From contig JADCJE010000114.1 in NCBI GenBank assembly GCA_020247305.1, positions 1-42,082 of the forward strand: a DNA stretch of 42,082 bases. Direction: 5' to 3'. The position numbers were made by a program, and so were the translations under genes. Of the stretch, positions 33,601 to 39,906 are shown piece by piece (positions within the stretch are counted from its first letter, which is position 1; each line of letters begins with the position of its first letter). The DNA comes from Phycisphaerales bacterium (GTDB lineage: Bacteria > Planctomycetota > UBA1135 > UBA2386). Below the pieces are notes generated by a model. That model was given only the letters and a program-made list of their open reading frames with translations, was not told the DNA's origin and ran no database searches.

Positions 33601-33669
33601 ACGTCGGCCAAGCTGGCGACGATCTCGGTCCCGGGCGTGCGCGTCGTGGCGAACTACTTCCGTCAGTGA
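30658..33669 (+). CDS. Large lipoprotein with Ig-like and beta-propeller regions
   Basis: A 1003-residue exported protein. A long signal peptide ends in the lipobox LVFAGC, with lipid-attachment Cys34. Around residues 271-400 lies an SbsA-like Ig domain (DTAPPQVLGYTTAAPQIAP, then VLVRFNKPVQPGLVG), a type of domain used in cell-surface proteins. A Pro-rich hinge (SPPPPPPF, near 630) precedes a C-terminal region from about 644 with YVTN-type beta-propeller strands: FLYVLDRDNRKVVVLNSN, VSMTMSPNLTRLAVCNFASSSISFIDIN, AIAWQPDGEDILCVSSDANLLSIVS. The protein is rich in Asn, Thr, Gly and Val, unlike its Ala/Arg-rich neighbours, as expected for an extracellular beta protein. Likely outer-membrane or surface located; ligand unknown. 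A strong hairpin follows the gene. Confidence 0.85.
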   Translation: MNPTFSLRHCPLALPGRAASLSLLAVAGLVFAGCAGGSKGDPDNRGDFKVVGISTGSGAVYPYRIRVTDSFGNPTSTVVNIESDATLRQYVNGNNGVLPVATLPTTAVLPDGNPGNHFLHFTFSHKLRIDSILSPLLADQGNSGLAGSLSILAYDPVTETSTTVRGRGFVNGYTYFNVGGVLQLTRAVEADGTGVRILDARANGFPSYPGAADLVSRKSFVFVADDDDDLTQLDLFPSNRLLRLIVTNAVRNSENDILEQEIGVATTVGPDTAPPQVLGYTTAAPQIAPGNGQTGVDPTGSVLVRFNKPVQPGLVGAFFSPSLLTPPFGGLSLSCTSTSVNFPVTYYADPVSYGDLMNYIVQPSYSLPGQARVDITVQTTTITSLPGVAIGQAVTTFYRTGDGPGIVNAPVAPEAIYVGIGGAEPGVGVIDLHGFGQGTGSLQTTRWPQNPNIGVPGVVPTLAPGTSTLDAGGAGVLTLTQDTTGSPRLVRDPLVGEVGDIHIGAPLDLVYNNENVNRNASRSNQINQLVGIAQAGNTITQPPVPNPPRLVFPPPNPNRAIFGEEPAVKSSFGPPGALVTAGPPGNCLGVGLNQLVTGNPFSSVQNELGVYGTQFMGVFVGPQPPPASPPPPPPFCPFTSRQQIGHFLYVLDRDNRKVVVLNSNRFTVIDTIQLSDPVSMTMSPNLTRLAVCNFASSSISFIDINPLSQTFHQIVGETRLEAGPTAIAWQPDGEDILCVSSDANLLSIVSGLDFTVRRTVGGFLNLPIDLVVTPRFITTGNTSGLYYAYILNANGTLAVYESGPDGVNGIGFNDIIGAVTNVSFPRARSMVYDNAANLGGVLIGHTDDAGLGQVSRLALTASPIGQLQLNPISGGFILPPTFRQKEWTVTQRIGGLSQTSPGQIQLSGNSIIDLCVDDLLNNGGLLGQGNAFAPSYTATPYQHSGKHVLKAVPGGAVPVVTPRLLFVATSDTGKVDVIELQTSAKLATISVPGVRVVANYFRQ

Positions 33670-33740
33670 CGGGTCGCCAGTGACGAGTCGCGCGTGATCG
33701 GGCGCGCCTGAACCCGGCCCGTCCCCACGGCGCCGGCACA

Positions 33741-33772
33741 GCGGGGCGGTGACCTTCAGGTCGCCGCCCCGC
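33741..33772 (+). terminator. Strong hairpin terminator after the lipoprotein gene
   Basis: A 14-bp stem (33741-33754 with 33759-33772; one G-U wobble, otherwise perfect) closes a TTCA tetraloop, 71 bp after the lipoprotein stop. GTCGTTTCC follows, so the T-run is poor, but the stem is far longer than expected by chance. Confidence 0.6.
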
Positions 33773-33803
33773 GTCGTTTCCGGTTGGTTCCGCAGCGGCG
33801 CCG

Positions 33804-33832
33804 TTGTCGTCCGCGCGCCGGCGGCGCAGAAT
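33804..33832 (+). promoter_or_regulatory. Leaderless promoter of the menaquinone/replication-repair operon
   Basis: TTGTCG (33804-33809), exactly 17 bp, CAGAAT (33827-33832), then 6 nt (CGGCGC) to the ATG at 33839. Transcription would start at the ATG itself. Confidence 0.6.
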
Positions 33833-33838
33833 CGGCGC

Positions 33839-34531
33839 ATGCCCGATGGTGCCGTGATCCAGCGCATGTTCGCCGAGGTGGCGCCCGGCTACGACCGCGC
33901 CAACCGCGTGCTGTCGTGCGGCATCGACGTCCTCTGGCGCCGCCGCACGGTCAGGACCGTGGACGTCCGCTCCGGCGAGCGCGGCCTCGACGTGTGCTCG
34001 GGCACCGGCGACCTCGCCTTCGCCCTGCAGCGGGCCGGCGCGACGGTCGTCGGCGCCGACTTCTGCGCGCCCATGCTGTCGCACGCCTGTCGCAAGGCAG
34101 CGAGCGATCCGACGGCCCCGCGCTTCCTCGCAGCCGACGCGCTGGCCCTGCCGTTCCCTGCCGCCGCGTTCGACTTCGCCACCGTCGCCTTCGGCATCCG
34201 CAACGTCAGCGATCCGCGCGCCGGCCTGCGCGAGATGGCGCGCGTCGTCCGGCCGGGTGGGCGCGTCGTGGTCCTCGAGTTCACCAAGCCGCGCGTGCCC
34301 CTGATCGGCGCGGCGTACCGTTTCTACTTCGGCAAGGTCCTGCCGCGGCTCGGCGCGTGGATCGCCGGCGTGCGCAACGACGCCTACCAGTACCTGCACG
34401 ACTCCGTCATGGCCTTCCCGGAGCGCGAGGCGTTCCTGGGGCTGATGGCGGAAGCCGGACTGCAGCGACCGCGCCAGCGCCTGCTCACCGGCGGCATCGC
34501 CGCCATCTACCGTGGCGAAGTCGCCGGCTGA
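33839..34531 (+). CDS. menG: Demethylmenaquinone/ubiquinone C-methyltransferase
   Basis: SAM-dependent methyltransferase for the last step of menaquinone (MenG) or a step of ubiquinone (UbiE) synthesis, at the membrane. The 230 residues hold MFAEVAPGYDRANRVLSCGID (10-30, the UbiE N-terminal signature), LDVCSGTGDLAFALQ (SAM motif I), ADALALPFPAAAFDFATVAFGIRNVSDPRAGLREMARVVRPGG, and LGAWIAGVRNDAYQYLHDSVMAFP. ATG 33839 is chosen because it follows the promoter by 6 nt and precedes the signature. Neighbouring ubiX- and mqnP-like genes suggest menaquinone through the futalosine route, so I prefer menG to ubiE. It overlaps the CPBP gene by 20 bp. Confidence 0.92.
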   Translation: MPDGAVIQRMFAEVAPGYDRANRVLSCGIDVLWRRRTVRTVDVRSGERGLDVCSGTGDLAFALQRAGATVVGADFCAPMLSHACRKAASDPTAPRFLAADALALPFPAAAFDFATVAFGIRNVSDPRAGLREMARVVRPGGRVVVLEFTKPRVPLIGAAYRFYFGKVLPRLGAWIAGVRNDAYQYLHDSVMAFPEREAFLGLMAEAGLQRPRQRLLTGGIAAIYRGEVAG

Positions 34532-35309
34532 GCGCGCGACCGGTTCGTCGCCGGCCCGGCGTCCGACGAGCAAGGCCGCCGTGCCGCCGTCGCCGCCGCC
34601 CGGCGGCTACCTGCACTGGTCGCGCGACGCCGCCGTCGGCTTGTTCGCCGTGCTGCCGCTCTGGCTCGTCTACGAAGGCGCGCGGCTTTTGTTGTCGCCC
34701 GAGGAACGGAACGGCGCCGAGCACCTGCTGCTGCAGCAGATCCACCGCCTGGGCCCGTACGGCCACCTCGCGCTGAGCCTCGCGTTCGGCCTGCTGATCG
34801 CCGGCGCCGCCCGTTCGCTGATCCGCCGCCGCGTGCCGTGGATGCGGGTGGCCGCCGTCATCGTGCTGGAGGGGGCGGTCTACGCGCTGTTGCTCGGTCC
34901 GCTGTCGTCGGCGATGGCGACCTCGGCCATGCGCGTGCTCGCCGCCGTCCCGGCCGGCAGCTGCCTCGCCTCGGACCTCGTCGGCGCGCTCGGCGCCGGC
35001 ATCTTCGAGGAACTCGTGTTCCGGCTCGGTCTGCTGCCCGGCTTGGCATGGCTCGGCCTGCAGGCGCTGCGCGGTTGGTCCTTGCCGCGATGGCTCGCCG
35101 GCGTCTTCGCGGTCGTCGGCAGCGCCATCGTGTTCTCGTGGTTCCACCACGCCTGCGGCCAGCCGTACGAGCAGGGCGTCTTCCTGTACCGCGTGATGGC
35201 CGGCATCCTGCTCGGCGTGCTGATGTGGTTCCGCGGCATCGGCGTCTGCGTCTACACGCACACCCTCTACGACCTCTGGTTCTACCTGACGGTGGCCGAT
35301 GCCTCCTGA
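34512..35309 (+). CDS. CPBP-family intramembrane metalloprotease
   Basis: A 265-residue membrane protein of the CPBP (Rce1/Abi) family, which cleaves near membranes or handles prenylated substrates in eukaryotes. About seven hydrophobic segments are seen. Active-site motifs are present: FEELVFRLGLLPG with Glu166, Glu167 and Arg171 (EExxxR), SWFHHACG (FxxxH-type block near 210) and a late His in YTHTLYDLWF. GTG 34512 lies inside menG (20-bp overlap) and its own end overlaps ubiX by 11 bp, so it is embedded in the quinone operon. Whether it acts on a prenylated partner there is speculation; its substrate is unknown. Confidence 0.87.
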   Translation: MAKSPAERATGSSPARRPTSKAAVPPSPPPGGYLHWSRDAAVGLFAVLPLWLVYEGARLLLSPEERNGAEHLLLQQIHRLGPYGHLALSLAFGLLIAGAARSLIRRRVPWMRVAAVIVLEGAVYALLLGPLSSAMATSAMRVLAAVPAGSCLASDLVGALGAGIFEELVFRLGLLPGLAWLGLQALRGWSLPRWLAGVFAVVGSAIVFSWFHHACGQPYEQGVFLYRVMAGILLGVLMWFRGIGVCVYTHTLYDLWFYLTVADAS

Positions 35310-35961
35310 GCCGATCCCGACTCCCCGCCGCAAGCTCGCCGTCATGTGGTCCGGTGGCAGCGGCATCGCCTACGGCATCCGCCTCGTCGAAGCGCTGCTG
35401 CAGGCCGGCTGCGAAGTGCACCTCGCCGCCACGGCGGCAGCGTTCCGCGTGCTGCGCCACGAGGCAGGGATCGCCCTCGATCCGGCGACCGGCGACCTCG
35501 CCGGCCTGTTCGCGCCGGAGTTGCGCGGCCACCTGCGCGTGCACGCGCGCGACGCGGTCGAGGCCGCGCCGTCGTCCGGCAGCGCCGGCATCGAGGCGGT
35601 GATCGTCTGCCCCTGCAGCATGGGCACCTTGGCGCGCATCGCGCATGGCTTCTCCAGCAACCTGGTCGAGCGCGCCGCCGACGTCGCCATCAAGGAAGGC
35701 CGTCGCCTCGTCGTCGTGCCGCGCGAGACGCCGCTGTCGACGATCCACCTGCAGAACATGCTCGACCTCGCGCGCCTGGGCGTCGTCGTGCTGCCGGCGA
35801 TGCCGGGCTTCTACCACCGGCCGCAGTCGGTGCAGGACCTCGTCGACTTCGTCGTCGGCAAGGTCCTCGACCGGCTCGGCGTCGAACACGCCGTCGTGCG
35901 CCGCTGGCAGACCCCGACGCGCCGCGAGCCGACGCCGTACGACGAGGGCGAGGACGGATGA
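35299..35961 (+). CDS. ubiX: UbiX-type flavin prenyltransferase
   Basis: Makes prenylated FMN, the cofactor of UbiD-type decarboxylases, from FMN and dimethylallyl phosphate. The 220-residue protein has LAVMWSGGSGIAYGIRLVEALLQAG (13-37, FMN-binding loop; the family has GxSG), PCSMGTLARIAHGFSSNLVERAADVAIKEGRRLVVVPRETPLSTIHLQNMLDLARLG and VVVLPAMPGFYHRPQSVQDLVDFVVGKVLDRLGV, all close to consensus. In the futalosine pathway this supports a UbiD-like decarboxylase acting before or after the prenyltransferase next door; that decarboxylase is not in the window. ATG 35299 overlaps the CPBP gene; the stop overlaps the ubiA-like gene (ATGA). Confidence 0.93.
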   Translation: MPPEPIPTPRRKLAVMWSGGSGIAYGIRLVEALLQAGCEVHLAATAAAFRVLRHEAGIALDPATGDLAGLFAPELRGHLRVHARDAVEAAPSSGSAGIEAVIVCPCSMGTLARIAHGFSSNLVERAADVAIKEGRRLVVVPRETPLSTIHLQNMLDLARLGVVVLPAMPGFYHRPQSVQDLVDFVVGKVLDRLGVEHAVVRRWQTPTRREPTPYDEGEDG

Positions 35962-36848
35962 GCCGCGTCGCCGGCGCGGCCCGCGATCTCGCCGCGCTCG
36001 TCAAGCTGTCGCACTCGGTGTTCGCGCTGCCCTTCGCGCTGGTGTCGCTGCTGGCTGCGACCGCCGGAAGGCCGTCGCTGCGGTTGCTGCTCGGCGTGCT
36101 CGGCGCCGTGGTCGCGGCGCGCACGGCCGCGATGGCCTACAACCGTTTGGCCGACCGGCGCATCGATGCGGCGAACCCGCGCACCGCCGGCCGCGAGCTC
36201 CCGCGCGGCGCCGTGAGCCCGCGCGCGGCGATGCTGCTCGTCGTCGTCGCGTCGGCGGCGTTCCTCGGCTGCTGTGCCGCGCTGTCGCCGCTGTGCCTGT
36301 GGCTCGGCCTGCCGACGCTCGGCTGGCTGCTCGCCTACAGCCACGTCAAACGCTTCTCGGCCCTGTGTCATCTCTGGCTCGGCGTGGCGCTCGGCCTCGC
36401 GCCGGTCGCCGCCTGGGTGGCCGCCGACGGCGCCTTCGGGCCGCGCCTCGTCGCGCCCATCGTGCTCGGCCTCGGCGTCGCCTGCTGGGTCGCCGGCTTC
36501 GACGTGCTGTACGCCTGCCAGGACGAGGACTTCGATCGCGCCAACGGCCTGCGCTCGCTGCCGGTGCGCCTGGGCGCGCGCGGCGCCATGCTCGTCGCCC
36601 GCGGCCTGCACGTCGCCGCCTTCGCCGGGTTCGTCGCGTTCGGCCGCATGGTCCCGCTCGGACCTGGGTGGCTCGGCGGGCTCGTCGCCGCCGGTGGCCT
36701 GCTGGTCTGGCAGCACCGGCTGCTGCGGCCGGGCGACCTGCGGCGGATCGACATGGCCTTCTTCACAGCCAACGGCATCATCGCGATCCTGCTGTTCGCA
36801 GCCGGCTGCCTCGACCTCTTCGTCCTGGCGCCGCTGCCGCCTTCCTGA
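35958..36848 (+). CDS. mqnP: UbiA-family polyprenyltransferase (MqnP-like)
   Basis: Integral membrane enzyme that attaches a polyprenyl chain to an aromatic ring in menaquinone (or ubiquinone) synthesis. The 296-residue protein has about nine helices and both Asp-rich motifs: NRLADRRIDAANPRT with Asn62, Asp66 and Asp70, and DVLYACQDEDFDRANGLRSLPVRLG near residue 175-200. The VKLSHSVFALPFALVSLLAA start and the second motif are like the MqnP group of the futalosine pathway rather than octaprenyl UbiA; I hold that subfamily call at about 70 per cent. It overlaps ubiX by 4 bp, and the next gene begins 2 bp after its stop. Confidence 0.9.
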   Translation: MSRVAGAARDLAALVKLSHSVFALPFALVSLLAATAGRPSLRLLLGVLGAVVAARTAAMAYNRLADRRIDAANPRTAGRELPRGAVSPRAAMLLVVVASAAFLGCCAALSPLCLWLGLPTLGWLLAYSHVKRFSALCHLWLGVALGLAPVAAWVAADGAFGPRLVAPIVLGLGVACWVAGFDVLYACQDEDFDRANGLRSLPVRLGARGAMLVARGLHVAAFAGFVAFGRMVPLGPGWLGGLVAAGGLLVWQHRLLRPGDLRRIDMAFFTANGIIAILLFAAGCLDLFVLAPLPPS

Positions 36849-36850
36849 CC

Positions 36851-38065
36851 ATGGCCGTTCCCAACCCGGAAGACGAACTCCAGCGGCTCGCCAAGCTGCT
36901 GCAGAAGGGCCTGCCGCCGGTGGTGCTGGTCACCGGCGTCAACGATCCGTTCCGGGCCGAGGCCGTCGATCGGGCGCTCACGGCGATCGGCGAGGACGTC
37001 GACCTGCGCGTGCTCGACGCCTGGGACGAGCGCGCGAGCGGCGGCGGTGGCGGCAGCGACGATTCCGGCGATGGTGACGACGACGGCGGCGGCGACGATG
37101 GCGCCGGCGCGGACGCCGCCGCGGGCCGCGCATGCGCCGAACTGCAGGACCTGCGCGGCGGCGGCCTGTTCGCCCGCGCCTCGTACCTCGTCGTGCGCCG
37201 CGGCTCGGGATGGTGGCAGCGGCACGCCGAATCGGCCGCGGCGCTGCTGCCGCGCTTTGGCAAGGGCTGCGGACTGCTCGTCGAGGCGCCGAAGCTCGAC
37301 AAGCGCAAGAAGGCCGCGCAGCAGCTGGTCAAGCAGGTCGCCGACGCCGGCGGCTACTTCGAGTTCCGGGAGCTGTACGACCTGCCGTTCGACCGCAGCC
37401 GCGGGCCGCTGGAGGGCGAGCTGTGCAAGTGGCTCGTCGCGCGCGCGCAGAAGCTCGGCGTGCCGCTGACGCCGGAAGCGGCGTGGCTCGTCGTCATGCA
37501 GGTCGGCAAGGCGACGCCGGAGCTGCTCGCCGAGCTGCAGCGCCTGCGCGACCGCATCGGCGCCGATCCCAAGCGCAAGCCGCTCGCGCCGGCCGACCTG
37601 CGCGGCCAGCTGACGTGCAGCTTCGGTTCGACGCCGTTCGAGCTCGCCGAGGCCGTGCTGGCCGACGACCGTCGCGCGGCGTGGCGGTCGGCGCGGGCGA
37701 TGTTCGACCGCGGCGTCCGCGCCAAGGACGGCAAGCAGATGGACGCCGCCGGCGTGCTGCCGTTCGCGGCCAGCTGGCTGCACGGCCAGTTCGCCGCGGC
37801 GCTCGAAGGCCGGCAACTGCTCGACGCCGGCGTGTCCGAGCGCGACGTCGCGCAGAAGTGCGGCGTCTTCCAGTTCGTCGACCGCTTCCTGGCGACGATC
37901 CGCCGGCACCCCGCGGCGCGGTTGCGGCGCGGCCTGCTCGCAGTGCACGCCTGCCAGCGGCTCGTGCGCCTGACCGGCGAGGAGCCGGACGCGTTGATGG
38001 AGCGCTTCCTGGCGCAGTGGTTCGACGGCGCCCCGATCCCTTCGGCCGAGGACCTCGAACTGTGA
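36851..38065 (+). CDS. holA: DNA polymerase III delta subunit-like protein
   Basis: HolA opens the sliding clamp in the polymerase III clamp loader. The 404-residue protein has the expected size range (340-400) and shape: an N-terminal PPVVLVTGVNDPFRAEAVDRAL (22-43) like the HolA start, a conserved-looking RRGSGWWQRHAESAAALLPRF, a central PLTPEAAWLVVMQVGKATPELLAELQRL (about 200-230) typical of the family, and a helical C-terminal domain. It carries an acidic Gly/Asp/Ser-rich insert at about residues 62-92 (SDDSGDGDDDGGGDDG), absent from ordinary HolA. It is coupled to mutL by GTGA. Similarity is distant, so holA is a moderate call. Confidence 0.65.
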   Translation: MAVPNPEDELQRLAKLLQKGLPPVVLVTGVNDPFRAEAVDRALTAIGEDVDLRVLDAWDERASGGGGGSDDSGDGDDDGGGDDGAGADAAAGRACAELQDLRGGGLFARASYLVVRRGSGWWQRHAESAAALLPRFGKGCGLLVEAPKLDKRKKAAQQLVKQVADAGGYFEFRELYDLPFDRSRGPLEGELCKWLVARAQKLGVPLTPEAAWLVVMQVGKATPELLAELQRLRDRIGADPKRKPLAPADLRGQLTCSFGSTPFELAEAVLADDRRAAWRSARAMFDRGVRAKDGKQMDAAGVLPFAASWLHGQFAAALEGRQLLDAGVSERDVAQKCGVFQFVDRFLATIRRHPAARLRRGLLAVHACQRLVRLTGEEPDALMERFLAQWFDGAPIPSAEDLEL

Positions 38066-39876
38066 TCCGCAAGCTGCCGCCCGAGGTCGTCAACCAGATC
38101 GCCGCGGGCGAGGTCGTCGAGCGGCCCGCCTCGGTGGTCAAGGAACTCGTCGAGAACGCGCTCGACGCCGGCGCGCGCCGGGTGCGCGTCGAACTGCGCG
38201 CCGGCGGCGCCGAGGCGATCGTCGTCGTCGACGACGGCGACGGCTTCCTGCCCGAGGACCTGCCGCTCGCTTTCGCCAGCCACGCCACCAGCAAGCTCAG
38301 CGCCGTCGACGACCTCGACCACATCGCCAGCCTCGGCTTCCGCGGCGAGGCGCTGGCGTCGATCGGCGCCGTCGCCCGCTGCCGCATCCAGTCGCGCCGT
38401 CACGACGCGCGCGAGGGTTGGGAGATCCGCTGCGAGGGCGGCGCCGAGACGCCGGCGCAGCCGTGCGGCGCGCCGGCCGGCACGCGCATGGAGGTGCGCG
38501 ACCTGTTCTTCAACGTGCCGGCGCGGCGGCGCTTCCTGAAGTCGGCCGCCGCCGAGCGCGCGCGCATCCAGGAACTGCTCGCCGAACTGTCGCTGGCGCG
38601 GCTCGACGTCGACTTCACGCTCGTCGCCGACGACCGCGAGATCCTGCGCCTGCCGCGCGACGAGTCGCTGGCGCAGCGTTTCGCGCGCTGCTTCGGCGAC
38701 GACCTCGCCGGCGGCCTGCTGCCCGTGGCGCGCCGCTTCGACGGCCTCGAAGTCGAAGGCGTGATCACCGAGCCGGACCTCGCGCGCCGCGACGGCAAGC
38801 TCGAACTGCTGTTCGTCAACGGCCGGCGCGCGCGCGAGTCGTCGTCGCTGCACGCCGTGCGGCAGGCCTACCGCGAGTACCTGATGGGCGGCCGGTTCCC
38901 TGTCTACGCGCTGCACGTGGCGTTGCCGCCGGACCAAGTGGACGTGAACATCCATCCGCGCAAGGCGGAAGTCCGGTTCGTCGACGCGCGCATGGTCGCG
39001 GGCCGGCTGCACGAGACCGTCCGTGCGGCGCTGCTCGGTCGCGCCGGCGCGCCGACCCCCGGCGGCATCGTGGTCGCGCCCGACCTGCCGCGCGCGCGCT
39101 CGGGGTTCCCGCAGCTGCCGGCCGGGTTGTTCGGCGAGCCGCTGCCGCCGTCGCCCGCCGTGCCTACGGCGCCCCGGGCCGACGACTTCGTCGTCCGGGA
39201 AACCCCGGGCAGCGCGCCGGCGTCCGCCGCCTCGCCGGCGGGCGCGGCAGGCGGCGCGCCAGCGGCGCGTCCCGCGGTCGTTCGCCCCAACCCGTTCCGG
39301 CGCGTTTCGGGGCGCTTCCTGCAGGTCATGGACCTCTACCTGCTGCTCGAGGGCGACGACGGCCTGCTCGTCGTCGACCAGCACGCGCTGCACGAACGGG
39401 TCATGTACGAGTTGCTGCGCCGGCAGCACGCGGCGCGCGCGGTGCAGTGCCAGCGGCTGCTGACGCCGACGGTGGTGGAGGTCACGCCGGCCGAACTCGC
39501 CTGGTTCGAGTCGGCTCAGGACGACCTCGCCCGCGAAGGCCTGCACGTCGCCCCGTTCGGCCCAGGCGCAGTCGCCGTGCACGCCGTGCCGACGGTGCTC
39601 GCGCGCATCGACGCCGGCAAGCTGGTGCGTTCGCTGGTCGTCGGCGACGACGCCGTCGGCGCCGCGCCGCTGCGCGAGGTGATCGCCGATCGGTTCCACT
39701 CGATGGCGTGCCGCTCGGCGGTGATGAGCGGCGACCGCATGACGGACGCGGAGATCCAGCAACTGCTCGTCGACGCCGCCAGCCTGGAACACCCTCACAA
39801 CTGCCCGCACGGCCGTCCGACGGTGCTGACGTTCACGCCGGCCGAGCTGGAGCGCTACTTCCGGCGGCGTTGCTGA
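38062..39876 (+). CDS. mutL: DNA mismatch repair protein MutL with endonuclease motif
   Basis: A 604-residue MutL. The GHKL ATPase domain has IAAGEVVERPASVVKELVENALDAGA (13-38), DDGDGF, FASHATSKL, GFRGEALASI and FNVPARRRFLKS, all standard. The middle is a Pro/Ala-rich linker (about 345-415). The C-terminal domain has the nicking motif DQHALHERVMYE from Asp439, an exact match to DQHA(X)2E(X)4E, together with MACRSAVMSGD and the metal-site CPHGRPT near residue 585-590. So this is an endonuclease-proficient MutL, as in bacteria that lack MutH. GTG 38062 overlaps the holA stop by 4 bp. The stop lies within a hairpin shared with the convergent gene. Confidence 0.96.
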   Translation: MIRKLPPEVVNQIAAGEVVERPASVVKELVENALDAGARRVRVELRAGGAEAIVVVDDGDGFLPEDLPLAFASHATSKLSAVDDLDHIASLGFRGEALASIGAVARCRIQSRRHDAREGWEIRCEGGAETPAQPCGAPAGTRMEVRDLFFNVPARRRFLKSAAAERARIQELLAELSLARLDVDFTLVADDREILRLPRDESLAQRFARCFGDDLAGGLLPVARRFDGLEVEGVITEPDLARRDGKLELLFVNGRRARESSSLHAVRQAYREYLMGGRFPVYALHVALPPDQVDVNIHPRKAEVRFVDARMVAGRLHETVRAALLGRAGAPTPGGIVVAPDLPRARSGFPQLPAGLFGEPLPPSPAVPTAPRADDFVVRETPGSAPASAASPAGAAGGAPAARPAVVRPNPFRRVSGRFLQVMDLYLLLEGDDGLLVVDQHALHERVMYELLRRQHAARAVQCQRLLTPTVVEVTPAELAWFESAQDDLAREGLHVAPFGPGAVAVHAVPTVLARIDAGKLVRSLVVGDDAVGAAPLREVIADRFHSMACRSAVMSGDRMTDAEIQQLLVDAASLEHPHNCPHGRPTVLTFTPAELERYFRRRC

Positions 39877-39906
39877 CGGGCCTGGGCGCGCCCGGGCGCC
39901 TCGTCA
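39874..39906. terminator. Palindrome covering both convergent stop codons
   Basis: An imperfect GC-rich inverted repeat of 33 nt begins with the mutL TGA and ends with the TCA that is the stop of the minus-strand gene at 39904. Outer arms are TGACG/CGTCA; the inner stem closes on GGGCGCGCCC. A compact two-way terminator is likely, but no T-runs flank it. Confidence 0.45.

Noticed and set aside
30595..33867. Minus-strand open frame of 1090 codons opposite the lipoprotein gene
   Set aside because: Low-complexity RRR/VDD/RA-type translation, no start context, while the plus strand has a lipobox, Ig and propeller motifs.
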